NCBI RefSeq assembly: GCF_018691265.1
Contig: NW_024881324.1
Span: 2,173,730-2,237,729, forward strand
Source: Tyto alba
Taxonomy: Eukaryota > Chordata > Aves > Strigiformes > Tytonidae
Length of the DNA: 64,000 bases
Reading direction: 5' to 3'
Shown one piece after another: positions 1 to 12,520 of this stretch. The notes under the pieces are model-generated. The model saw only the letters and a list, made by a program, of their open reading frames with translations. It was not told where the DNA came from and ran no database searches. Every line of letters begins with the position of its first letter. Position 1 is the first letter of the stretch. The position numbers and the translations under genes were made by a program.

Positions 1-3000
1 CCACCATCCCACAGAAGTCTTTCATTTCACTACTGCCAAGAGACAATCTCAGCTCCAAAATGCTAGCAAAGGTTAGTAAATACAGGTTCATAGCTGTGCT
101 CAAGCACATTATTCCAGTGAGGCCACCCCTCTGAGTGTCCAAATCTGTTGCCCTTCCTGCAGAGAAAACTATATGGAAATTCTGAGATAAATGTCCTTGA
201 TTTTTTAGCCTGCTTGCCTCTACCTGAGAGCAATTGCACTCCTTAATTTAGCCCTGATGGAAGAAAACTGGAGTTAGACCTTAGAGCTTAATATGGCACC
301 TGTGCAGGTCTACTAAAAAACTGCATTCCCCTTATAATGTTCCTCCAGCTGTTAGCAACCAGGCTCAGACTTGGCTAGTCCTGCGCAGAGGAACCCCTTA
401 CTGCCCTGGTCGTTGTCCTTCCTGGGTCCAGCCAGGAGATGTTTACTGTGAGATGTGGAAAGAGCTGGGGTGACGGAGAGTCTCTGTTTCACATTTGTAG
501 GAAGACTGTCCGGGTCCCCTGAGACAGCTGGCCCTCGTAGGATGGAAGGATTGACATTTCCCATCTATAGGGCAAGGATGGGACTAACTAAGGGAAAGGC
601 ACAAACTGAGGTGGGATCACTCAGTGAAAAGGTTTGGTGTCCATTGTCAGTCAAGTGCAGACTAAGAGAAAAATTCCATCAGCTTTGTGGTCCCAAATCA
701 ACATTTCACATCAGCTAGCTACCTCAGCCAGCTACACCTACCCCTGTCACACTTCCACTGCATGAGGTGACTTTACTCAGTTTGTTCCTTGTCTCTTATG
801 ACATCCCAGACATTTTAGAAAATATAGCATCTTCTAGGTTTTTTACTGATAAAAATATTTTTCTCCTGTTGCAAATTAACTAAACTTCCTGCTGTCTCTC
901 CTACAACCCAAGTTAAAATATGAAACAAATCACAGACACTTCCTGGAAATTTTAGCTCATAATTTGTTCTGAGCTGCAAATTGTTCTCCATTGGTTACTT
1001 CAGTGTCATTTCTCGTAGACCATGACTCTCAGGTGGTGGTGAAACATCTTGGATAAAACACCATGGAAGTTGCATTCTCATCTATTTTATTTTTTTTTCT
1101 TTATTATTTGCTTCTTTTCATGGCTGCTGATTTTCAAATTTATTATTCTTATAAAATGATGGAGAGACATGACAATTTGGGTGACCACTGAGGACTGGAA
1201 GCTTCCTACTTGGACAGAGCTCCCATTCTTCATATTCAGTGGAACTTTATTTAATCGTGAAGTATAGGCTCAGGCGTGCAAAGAAATGTAAATATGGGCT
1301 TGATTCTGCAATTAGGTCAAAACTCACATTGGCCTGAGATTAATTTTTACCTACAGAAAAGCTGTAGGGTTTTATTCTGTGTGTAAAACACATACAAGAG
1401 CTCTTTCTTCCTTCCATTTAATTAAAACTAACACAGTGGTCTGAATTCCTTTTATCTGCCCATTCCTTCACTGGAATTCAGATTTTTATATATTTTTCAT
1501 TGGAAATACTTTAGACCACCCTAAGTAGACCGCCAATATTTTACTGATCCTATAAAAAGTATCTATCTCAGAGATGTTTCGGTTGTTGGTTGTTAGAACT
1601 ATAATCAGATAAAGCAGCACTGCATAGAAACAGTTGACAAACGAAAAAAGCATGGGTGGTGCCGTGTTGCAGCAAGTGATGTGTGATTTATTATTAACAA
1701 GAGAAGTACAAGGGGAGATCATCATCCCAAGGAATCTCAGGCTATGGGCTCCGTCAGGCGCTTTATTTGCTGCTGCTCCCACCTTCTGGAGGGGTGTGTA
1801 ACCTCAAGTCCTGGAGGCATTTTGGTTGCACTATGATGAGGCGACCAGCATGCCCCAGGAATGTGGAGCAGAGAGTTTCTTCCTGCCACAGCCCTGTTCA
1901 GAGTGTTTTTCTCTCAAAAACCGGTAACCAGCACTTCATGTCAATGCGACTGTGTGCAAGGAGAAGCATGGAAGTGGTCTTCCCGTGCAGTTTTATTTCC
2001 TTCTGGGCACCATATAGAAGAATTCAGTCCATCCCCACATTAGATAAAGTGGGTTTATTAAAAATCCCGTTAACATTTATGGTAAACTTCCTACTGATTT
2101 TAAAGGGATGTGGATCAAGCATGAGAGGCACAAGGATCTGGAGCTAGCAGAAATGTGATCATACATTTCTAGTTTGTGTTTGCGTGTGTGCATGTAAATA
2201 TGAGCCAGCAGAGAGGACTGTTAGTAGCAGCAAATTAGGTCAAATTTTACTGACAGTTGAAATATAGAAGTAGAATCCTGTGGCGATGAGTGTTATTGAA
2301 AACACTAAGGCAGGCAGAATGAAAGAAAACACAAAGGCAGAAAAACAGTCTTGGTCTCTATGATTACTGAATATGTGTTAAGAAAAACCACAGAGCGCTG
2401 GAGACCAGAGCTGACCCAAAGCTGAGGAGCAAAAACAGAGGCATGGACAAATGCCATAAATCACCCTGACAGACCTATCATTTGATCTGGAGGAAGGACC
2501 ACCTAGAAGGCCAGAGGGAGGGACTCACCAGGACTGCGTCTTCTGCTGGAAAGCATTATGGCTGGAGATCTGCTGCTTGCTGTAGAACTGCAGCTATTTT
2601 GAACACTAATAAGGGTGTTTCTTTCCAGTTAGTATAAAGCAGGAATTGTTTCCCATGTGATAGTAGAACTATTTAACTTACTAGAGTGGCCCATCATAAC
2701 CCCAGAGCAAAAAGCTGTGAGGTCATTTCATTATCACTTCTGTATTAAACTATCTTGATGAGCCAGTAAAAAATTATGTTTTCTCACAGCTTGAAAACAT
2801 CATGTCTACTTTGTTTTTGAGGAGTTGTTATGACCTCCAGTACAGATAAGAGTTTCTCCTGGTGGGAATAAACCAACTTTGTTAAGTCATGAATCCCAGC
2901 AGCACTTCAACAGGGCATTTTGGCAGAGAGAGAAAGAGAGAGATTCTGCTTTTTCCCTCAGTGGCAAAGAGTGTATCTTGTAACAATGTAATCCTCTTTT

Positions 3001-4244
3001 CCTTTCTGTGTTTCAAAAAGACATCTATTGTCAGCTCAGTTTGTTTATTTACTTATTTCACTGGGAGGAAGAATCATTTATTAGAAAGTTCACTTGGCAA
3101 AATTGAAACAATTGTAACTTGTTTATAAATGGTCTATTGACAACCGGCCATGCTTAAATTTCATGAATCATCCTAATACGCCATAGATGACATACTAGAG
3201 TATGTGAGGAGACTATCAAACAAGGGTTGCTGTTGGTCTTTCTTTTTGAGGTGGTTGATAAACCTTGCGTTGCTTTCTCATGATTCTTGAAGGTGGACTA
3301 AGCCAAGGGAGCATCAAACTGAACATTAATTTGATGTCTGAAAATTTTAATGAGATTCCTTGTGTGTGGGTCATTCTTGTTGCCTGGCCACAAAGTACTC
3401 CAGGCTGGGCTCTATATGGTTAAGCTGAGTGACGCTCAACATGGGTGCAGAGAAAAGGGTGAGGCAGAGCTGAGTATTTCCAGCATCCTCATGTGTGCAT
3501 TACTCAGCAATGGCTTGTCCTAGAGTCTCGTACTAATTCTGACCTGAAAGAAAGGGTAAGGTGGTGTACGTTGGCTTTCTGAAGCATCAGACTATCAGTT
3601 TCATGGCCAGTTTTTTACTGTAGTAACTTCTCCATTTCCAGATTCAAAAAGGAAATGCATGTGACATACACAGCCAGCAATTTTGTCTAGCAGTACTAAG
3701 TATAACGAGATTTTATGGGCAGTGTTTTCTAAAACAAAGATACTACTTTTATATTTCTTTCACCACCAGTACTGAGGGTTCCATTCAATACCAAACATGA
3801 GCTTCCCAGCCAAATCTGAGCCCCATGATGCTGCAGCTCAAGCGCTAATGCTGTCACACCTAGCTAATTTAAAGCTAGCTGAGGTGTTGCTGTGCTACAC
3901 CAGGCATCCACAGAAGAGTACAGTGACTGGTAGTTTTTTGTGCAGGAAGAGAACTGCATCCTGCAGTCTGCAACAATCTATTTGACATTGGTATTTCTTT
4001 TGCCACTGGCTTCTGCTAAAACTGGGACACTGGATTCGATGAAAAATCTTTTCAATAGGCTAAGAAAGAAACAATAGACACTCTGGAGAGTTGACTAAAA
4101 CAATTTCCAGTTCAAAAAGACAAATCAATATGTGAAGTAACTTCTGTTTTTGTCCCTCAGTGCTTAGTATAATGCTAGTATAATGTTGGAGAAAAATGGG
4201 CAAAATGAACTAGCTGGGAGGCTGCAATACCACAAAAGGGTGAA
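1..4244. other. Intergenic AT-rich DNA, no gene seen
   Basis: Open frames here are all short (at most 126 codons) and lack splice context, codon bias or any family resemblance. I see no RNA gene and no recent transposon. It is ordinary bird intergenic sequence. Confidence 0.6.
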
Positions 4245-4395
4245 CAGGAAAGGCAGTTTAGGCCTTGAGATCAGTGGACCAGGATGGTTTTTCTACATTT
4301 CTGCCACTAATCTGTTGTATGACCCTAAACAAGTCACTTCTCTGAGCTATCTGCTTGAAAAAAGAATTGATAAAAGCCTTATTTCAGACATGTAG
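4245..4395 (+). repeat. MIR/CORE-SINE relic
   Basis: The stretch around 4290-4360 follows the MIR core order: a 'ctgccactaat' segment, then 'tgtatgacc', 'caagtcactt' and 'ctctgagc', then an A-rich part. This is the conserved centre of tRNA-derived CORE-SINEs, which were active before birds and mammals split. The copy is strongly diverged and its ends are approximate. The subfamily cannot be assigned by eye. The 70-codon open frame over it has no coding meaning. Confidence 0.6.
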
Positions 4396-7300
4396 AAACA
4401 CATTTAAAGAAGCTCTATAGACAATGATGATCATTTCTTTAAGGTATTTTTTAAAAGCTATCCAGTTTGCTGCTGTGCAAACTCTGTTGGATCTGTCTCA
4501 AGAACTGAAAACCTCCATTTCTATTTGATCAAAAGTGAAAATGTTTTCTCATTATGACAGTCCTTGAATTTAATCAGGAGTTATTTTTTCCATTTTGTAT
4601 TAATATTCCTTTAAAGTAAATGGTAGATTTTGTTTATTCCATGGTTGGTGCCCATCCCTCTTTACCAAAAGAACAACCCGAGCTGGGGAAGGACTGCTCT
4701 GACTTGAAACCCTGTTGTTGTTCCATGAAAGTTGTGCCTAAAGTCACAGTCAGCACATGACTAATCCCCAGCCATACGGATGATGGTTCAGTTTTTCCTC
4801 TGGGTTTCACAGATGCTGGGAAAATAGGATTTACCTATTTGGCGTGTTTGAGGGCAGTAAGATCTCCATGACTGCCCCACACCATTTGCAGTGATCCTCA
4901 GGGTTGAACACACCTGACCTGAGCAGCAACAGTGCCTCTCCTTCGACATCAAGCCTGTATCTGCGCGGAAAGGAGCTCTTTGGACAACAAGTCGAATCAC
5001 TTCTCGTTGTAGTTGCTCCCTCTCTTAATCCCTGTAATAAATTCATCAGTCCAAAGTCAGTTTTGGCAGTTGAAAAATGGTAATGTGGTGCCTGGGCTGT
5101 AACTTTGGAGCAAAGGAGGGGAAAGTGGTATTAAGAACTGAGTACTCATCAGTTTTAATAGCAGCGAAGCAGTTACAACACCAGTGTTCTAAAACTTTAC
5201 TTCAGAGAGCAGTTGTAGGGGTTTTGTACCCCCAGAGAAGATCTGTTGCCAGCCACCACTTCCTATGTGCATAAAGTTAAGCTGAAATTGTCCACAGCTG
5301 TAAAACAGTGTGTTAGGCCCAGCAGGTAAAAGGAAAAAAATAATAATAAAAAAAAAAAAAAAAAAAAAAAAAAAGGTGGGGAGGATACCACGGAGACTCT
5401 GCTTCGGGCTGCAGGGGCCATCTGAGCTGCCAGCCACAGAGCACCTTGGGCAAACTGAATTCAGCATGCGCTCCTAAGCACAACACTTCCACTCAGCCCA
5501 TCATGTTCCACTTGTGCTGGACCACCTCTAACAACCCAGACCTCAAAAGGGCACCAAACAGCGAGCTCTTTTTTACTCCAATCAGTCTGTTTCAAGAAAT
5601 GTCTTTCTTTTAGCCAGATTCAAAATTTTCCTTCTCAAAATAACAGCAACTTGAGATTTGGGCTGAGCAGCACTGAAACTGGGAGGAGAATGACAAAACT
5701 GAGACTTGCCATCTAAAAATTAATACTAGATAGTAAAAAATATCTCTAGTGAGTACCTAGCAAAGCTCCTCTTTCCCTGTAAAGATAAAGTATTTTATTC
5801 TATTTGTAGACTAGGCTTCAATGTCATAAAGAGAAAAACAGTCTTTTTTATCTCTATTGGTCTCAGAGGGTCAGTTTTATGGCACGTGTGTCACCTTTGC
5901 TTCCCAGATATCTGACACACCACATTAACCCTACAGCTCGGTTTTCAACTCCGGGAAGCCAACAGGACACGCAGTGGTGTGGCATTTGGGCGTACTGGGC
6001 CCTTCTCCTAAACTATTTGTGGCTCCAGCATTCTCAAAGCGCATGGGCTTTCCCAAGCTCCTGCCAGGATCCGTTACACCATCCCTTCCTGAATCTGCAC
6101 TCACCGCTTCTGTTCCCTTCTCTCACCCACACCCCTCTGTCATTTATACATGTTGTTGGGCTGGCAGCTGAAAGTGTCTATTGCTGATGTTTATCTCTCT
6201 GTACTGATTGTTGTTCTCTCCTCACGTAATTTTATTGTTTTTCTATCCTTAACGCCTGTTATTTGTTGGCAAAGGGGAGCTAATGAGCAGCCAACAACAA
6301 GTGCTGTAGCGCAGGGAAGCGCGCAATGGAAAGAGGGATTGGACGGAGCCTCCCTCTTGTTTACCCTCAGCGGACAGGGGCTTGCAGCCACTTGAAGTGT
6401 GGCATTTTTCCATTGCTCTTTTTCAAAAGCACATCACAGCAGGGGGCCGGGTGTAGATGCGGCGGCCGCTCTGGGCCGTGGGGCAAGCGAGGCCCTGGCG
6501 GTGGTGGCCACGGAGGCACTCGGTGGGAGCGGGGTGGCCGTCGGTGGCAACGCCCCCCCCAGCAATCTTAATGCATGCCATTCAGTTAATGTTTTCACTG
6601 TTGGGTTTGCTCTCTACTTACTTGCATGTGTAAGAATGGTTTGGATTCAGAAAGCAACACCCGACAATTTTTTCGTGAGGTCTGACCTCCAGAAAGTCAT
6701 CAACACCAAAAAGCAGAGAAACTGAGGGCAAAGGATAACGCAGCACCCAACAGAATGGGAAAAGGTGCTGCCACACAGTCGAGACGGGTGTTTCTGGTGA
6801 GGAATGACAGACACAAAACCTCATTGTGGATTTTCTTTTGAACAGCCATAGTGTGCAATGTTTGAACTCAAACCTTGAAGTTTAGAGGCTGTTGGTTTAA
6901 GACCGCCTTTGATGTCTAAAGCCTCACTGATGTTTTGTTCAAAAAATTTTGGTTTAATCTCATCGCTGCTGATCACTCCAGACATAACCAGTAAATCCTC
7001 TCAGCGTATATGTGCTTAACTAACTGCAAACACAGTTTGTAGCAAGCCCATCAGAGTACGTTGCAGATTTGACACATTGCTGGATCAGAGAGTTTATTGC
7101 AGAAGTGGTGGAAGACAGAAAGTTAGAAAAGGGTACTGGAAATTATTATGCAGTGACAGACAGCGTTAAGCTACTTTGTTTCCTGTTGATACCATGAGCT
7201 TTAGCCTGCTGCTGATAGAAACATTTGGGCATAGCCTTAGGTGATGGACACAAAGGGATGGAAATCAGACAGTTTATGGAAATGAAGATGATACATTTCC

Positions 7301-8520
7301 AGTAAAATTCTTGATCTTGTTTTCTGGAAAGCAAAAAATCCTTGTTTTCACTGGAAAGCAAATTTCAGAATGAGGGGTAACACCACAGCAGAGTGTACTG
7401 AACCTTAAAGTTGTCAATAGCAGCTTAGCTGTCTAGAAAAGTCTTGCCTGGGCTCATCCCATCATTTCCTGCTCTGGGTAGGCATTTTATTTTCTAACAT
7501 TTTTACTTGTCAACTTCATTCTGAACTCCTGATCCAGCCAGATGCTCTTGTAGGGAATGAACCAGAAGCCCTGGAAAAGTCTATTCCTTCGTGACAATGC
7601 ATTTCAGTGTAGGACTGATCTTGAGCATATCAGGAATTTCAGGGGTAGCAGTACACCAACTGAAGAAGTATCGGCCATGATTCAGCAACATATCCCTATT
7701 CAGCAAAGCATTTCAGCATGTACTTTAAATTCTGTGGACTTCAATAAGATTGAATCCTGTACCTAGGAACCTAAACATTTAGATAGGCTTCTTCCTTCGT
7801 TTCATAACAGGAGTGACTTACTTAGCCTTTTAGCAATTTAAGATGGAAAAGACTGTGTAGTTCATCACAGTCCATCCCCACGCAGGCATGTGAGACATTA
7901 AATGGGTAGGCGACACAGAGCTAGAATCTAAGTGAACTCACCTTTATTTCACTGTGCTCCAGGGGCAGGAGTCTGAAGCATCTCTTCCCGAGTCTTCAAG
8001 TCATCACTTCATCATCCAAACACCCCATTTGTCAGAAGGCTTCATGTGTCTCCCAAGACCTTGATATAAGCAGAATTTTATTGTCAAAGCCATTTGAAGT
8101 TGAAGAGAAGCCATTTCTCACTTTTTAATAAATAGAGATACTGTTCATATGAATAAAAGTGAAAAGTACTTTCCCCAGATACTTTTGAAGCTTCCAAAAA
8201 TAGTCCTAACTCTCAGCCAAAGTTACTGTTGCTGAGCTTCCCCGGGAGAGCATCAGTACATGGTACTGCTGTGTGAAATATTCTTACTGCCAGTTAAACT
8301 GGTGAGAAATCACGTTTTGGTGGTTTTGTAATAAAACTAAATATTTTGTGGCCTGGACCCTAATTCTTGGCTTATTTCTAAAGAAACAAAAGGCTGTTTC
8401 CATAGCTACGAAAATAGGGAAACATCTCTGTAAAAAATTAGGCTGCAGTCTAAAACTGAGAAATTTCACATTTTGCCCATAGTTAAGCAGTGATTCAATC
8501 TGCAAATAGAGAACCTTGTT
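4396..8520. other. Intergenic DNA with one GC-rich patch
   Basis: This is mostly AT-rich and unremarkable. A long A-run with interspersed T lies at 5334-5374. A compact GC- and CpG-rich patch at about 6440-6560 contains a NotI-type octamer and ends in a short C-run. It is too short to call a promoter and has no adjacent exon that I recognise. Confidence 0.5.
5334..5374. repeat. A-rich simple repeat
   Basis: An A-run is broken only by three T residues near its start. It could be the tail of an old retroposed element or a simple slippage tract. No recognisable element body precedes it. Confidence 0.85.
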
Positions 8521-8557
8521 CTGTTTGCAGTAAAACACTGTTTGCAGTAAAACACTG
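8521..8557. repeat. 17-bp tandem duplication
   Basis: The unit ctgtttgcagtaaaaca occurs twice head to tail, with the first bases of a third copy following. The two copies are identical, so the duplication is probably recent slippage. Confidence 0.85.
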
Positions 8558-11500
8558 AAAGATATGTTTTCCTCTTGATCAGATATGAGATGAATAGGTG
8601 GGCAGTTTTCACACGCGTTACTGCAGAAGCATTCTCTATCACAGGACCTAATCCTGCAAGGTACGGAGTGCTCAGTTCCCAGTGGTGGTAGGAGGAGAAG
8701 AGGTCTCAGAGAACCTAATTTTTTGCATTTTTTCACTTTTTTTTTATTCTTTTGTTTTGTATCAGAAAGCGCTAGATTTTGGACTTGCTTCTGCATTCCT
8801 CGCCTACCTGAATAATCCCATGGGGCAGCCAGATAACAGAGTAAAAGCTGTGCTAATGGATCTTTTACTTTTGACATAAAGGTAACTGTGAATAGGAGAG
8901 CCACTCAGGCAAACACTAAGGACCAGGGGATTCAGTCTGTGATACTTACTTATTATTTTCTGTAATGGAGAGACTATTTACCAGCTAAGCAGTCTTTAAA
9001 GCTGGGTATTATAATGTGGAAAAATATTAAGTAGATCAATACGGTAAAGCAGGAGGCCTGCCGGGCACCAGTATCACCGTCATCAATTTGTTTTGAATGC
9101 CATATCTTCTAATAGTAGGGGGTCATTAGTAAAACTACCTGTGTGTGGCTTTATTTTCAACTATCATACTCATCTACTCTCTCTAAAAATTATAGCTTTA
9201 CATATGCATGCTCACACGTGATTACATAACTATTTGTTAATTGGGAATTTTAAAAATTATTAACACATTCTAGTGTTTTAAAATGTGTCTTTAACATAGC
9301 AATGTATGCCTCTGTGAATGTGCAAGAAGCACAAAAGTTATCAAATTATAGCACCTTCACGAAGCCTCGGAGCACCGCAGATAGCAGCGGTGGTTCCCCT
9401 TTAGAGAGAATCCATGATTATTTCTTTGCAGACGTGATGGTCACTTGGGGCAGAACAAGGGCTGCATATTTCTTGAGTCTTCTCAAAGTACAGCCTGAGA
9501 TGATGGGAACCATCTCCTCCAAACCATCCAAAGATCTTATGGAATAATTTCACACTTCAACTCTGCTTCATTGCAAATGGGATTTTGTTACCGCTGCATC
9601 ACCGTAACCAGGTTCCCGTGCATGCTTCAGCATGCAACTGCCACTGCACTTCACTTCCCACTGAAGAGAAGCCCCTTCTAGGGAGCAGAAATCTCCGTGG
9701 CTGCTGTCAGTTCCTGCCTCATACAACGACCTGAGAATTGTTTTTAATTCTATTACTACTTCATATTCAGGACTCTCCTTCAGTAATATGCATCAGTGCA
9801 TTTTCTATTAGCACTGTGGATGGTAAAGTCTAGTATTATAGCTGGGGTCACTGACAGAATTCATTTACTGCCAACATACAGATGCTTGAATGTTCAGCCA
9901 TTCCTAGCACCCAAGAGAAAACACTGCGTTATAACTGGACTTTACGTTAACTAGCTTAGGTCTTGTTTTTCCACAAGCCAAGTTTGGAACAAGCACTCAG
10001 CACTTGTCTCTTGTGTCCTGTTGACTTGATACAGACATTTCTCATTGAAGCACAGTAATTAGATTTGCTCTTTAATACTTTCTAAGGTAAAACAGAGGTT
10101 CTGCTTAGATGGATATGTCAAGCCTGCAAGTACGGTAAGCCTGCAACCTAGATGCTAACTACAAGCATATTTTAATCTATTTCAGGTATTGTGGGTTTCT
10201 TTATAAAGTGTGGTGAAGCCAGGTACACCTGTACTAAGCGTTGGAATCAGCTCATAAAAGAGAAAAGCCAGTTCATCCCTCAGATCGTTTTTCTCCAAAT
10301 TCTTAGGACAAACACGCGAGCTCAGGCAGCAGGTCTGGCAGTTTAGTGTGGTGAACTGCTGCGCCAAGGCGGCTTTGGCAAACCGTGCCCCACCGGCAGT
10401 CCTTGCCATCAGCCGAGCCTCCGCTGACGGCCGGCTGGTAGCATGCTTTGAGGAGAGAGCCTGCATCCAGAGTTTCAAAGGTCAGCACCGATACCTGGAG
10501 TCCTGCTGGCAGCCAGCGCAGCTCAGAGAGCGCTGGTGTTACGTGCTGCCAACTTAGGCTCGGATTAATATGTGACTGCTGCATTCCTGACTTGCTTCAG
10601 GCTCCAAATGATCTCAAGCGATAGCCCAAAGCAAAGCATATTACAGGGGCTAATGGTGAGGTGAAAAGACTGTGAAGAAGCATAGCAAGTTCCATTTAGA
10701 TGGATTTTTTATTTTTTTTTTTTTTGTTCCAGGTGGATCACAAATGGTGGGATGGAAATTAAAATGTGTATGCACCTTTTGAACCGCAGCACATGTGAGC
10801 GATGGCTGTTAAGTGCAGTGAAGTGATTCGATGTTAGACATTCTGGGAATGAAATGATCAGCATTTCATTTTTCTACAACCGCTATGAGTTTGCTCTGCC
10901 TGCCTGCCTACAGTTTCTTCCCCTTCCTTTTTAACCCAGTGTCAAAGGGATTCTGATTCCTGCTCTGGACAGCCAGTGAATGTTCTGTTTCGTCTTTCCT
11001 GTCTGCAAAATGGATGCACAGAGATTCTTCTTTGGGTCTCAATAGCAGATTGCTGCTATTGTTCCAGACCAGTTAGAATAGACACTCAGAAAATAATATA
11101 TTAAGTCCACTCTAACAGACTTGTATGTTGCTCACAGCAGTAGATGAGTTGTGTACAGAAATATGCATCTTATGTTACATGCAGCTTTTTTGGAATATAA
11201 TGTCCCACTAATGTTGGCTCAACTCCCATATTCATCAAAGGCCCCTGACTTTTACAAGATAAATGGGGATTTAAATTCTAGGAAGCAATTTGCTGTGTTG
11301 CATGAAAATTAATGAAAATCTTGCTGCTTCAACAGTGGTAGACAGAATGGTGGAAAAATATTTAGCTCTGGGACTAATTAATAAACCAAGGGATTTTAAT
11401 GCATTGGGTAGAACTGAGCCAGAGATTAATTTGGCCCACATTACACATACTTTGTGTAACGAAGGACACTAACCTCCTTTATAATACAGTGTTGTAGTAT

Positions 11501-12340
11501 TCCTACACATTCAATACAGGGCTGCACCAGTTCCCAGTTGCTCAATATTGAACCTTCTGCAGAGATGGTGGCAGAGGTGTGGTGTGCCACTTTTGCTTTG
11601 TACTGAATTTTGTCTATGGTTTTCCTTTCCCCTGTAGCTTAACGCTTTATGGCCAGAACCTTCTATCCTTTCTAATGATGAGCAGTATCTTGCCTTGTTG
11701 CTTTCAACAGAGCATTACACAGAGGTGTCACTTCAAGACTGTATAGGTGACAAGAATCTAGCCCTGAAATGGGAACTCCAGTTAATTATAACTCAAATGT
11801 TCACAGAAAAATCTGCAAAATGCCAAATCGTTGCCAGGGCTCTTTGCCTTGTTAGAAGTGAGCTGGTAGGAAAGAAACATGCTTGTTTGCTCTAGAGACC
11901 TGCCCCCCAGTGGCAACACACCCTAGCCAGGCTGGGAGGGAAGGAGAGGCCCAGAGGCAGAAGAGGCAAAAGTCAGCTTTCACAAAAGCAAAGGATGATG
12001 CCAAAATTAAGTACAGCAATAGAGCTGTTGCATGGCATTAGGTAAGATCCTTTGGTTATGTCTGTCCCCATGAACTGTGGGCCAAGGAGTGCTGTGAAAT
12101 TATCTGTGGCCAACTAACACTCTCCTAGACAATCCGTCGGCATGGTCTGGGGTACAAACACAGGCTAGGAATCATTCCCAGTAGGTCATTTGAAAGTGGC
12201 CACCCTGTTCTGGCTGAAGTCTTTCACCATCTGTACGGACATAAAATACGTTGTGCCAGTCATTTCAGTGTCAGGAAATGGGTAATGGCCCATTTTATTA
12301 TCATTTTCTATTAATACAGAATGACTGTATACTACTTACT
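8558..12340. other. Intergenic DNA, no gene seen
   Basis: No exon, RNA gene or clear transposon was recognised. A mildly CpG-rich patch is present at about 10340-10560. The open frames are short and isolated. Confidence 0.5.
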
Positions 12341-12378
12341 CTATGTCTATACTAATGCAATAATTAGTATAGACATAG
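12341..12378. repeat. Perfect inverted repeat, 16-bp arms
   Basis: The arm at 12341-12356 (ctatgtctatactaat) is the exact reverse complement of 12363-12378, with the 6-base loop gcaata between them. The pairing stops outside the arms. The stem is too short for a normal microRNA precursor. It may be a cruciform-prone sequence or a remnant of a palindromic element. Confidence 0.9.
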
Positions 12379-12520
12379 CCTCAGAGACCTATCTGCCTCA
12401 CTTCATTCATTCTGTAATATAAGGATACATTTGTCTACCCACCTGCCTAACAAGGATGCTGTAAGAATTTATATTCTATTAATGGTAAAGCATTGAGGAT
12501 TTGGGGACAGGAGGATGGGA
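12379..12520 (+). repeat. Possible MIR/CORE-SINE 3' relic
   Basis: After the palindrome the order of blocks resembles the 3' half of MIR: 'tcattctgtaatataaggata', then 'cctgcctaacaaggatgctg' and 'taaagcattgag'. These correspond to the MIR segments that normally read as a T-rich 'cctcatctgtaaaatggg' block, a 'cctacctcacagggttgttg' block and a 'taaagcgctt' block. The copy is heavily diverged. Ends are approximate. Confidence 0.5.

Noticed and set aside
7840..7900. Possible minus-strand CR1 tail ('ggaaaagact ... cagtccatcccc')
   Set aside because: Only about 40 bases resemble the reversed CR1 3' region, and the neighbouring landmarks are missing.
8284..8904. A 206-codon open frame on the minus strand in AT-rich DNA
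   Set aside because: It is long for the base composition, but it crosses a 17-bp tandem duplication and a Lys-rich run, has no recognised domain, and no splice or promoter context.
10901..11010. Possible further MIR relic
   Set aside because: A few blocks resemble MIR (near 'tgtctgcaaaatggatgc'), but the order and spacing are too weak to call by eye.
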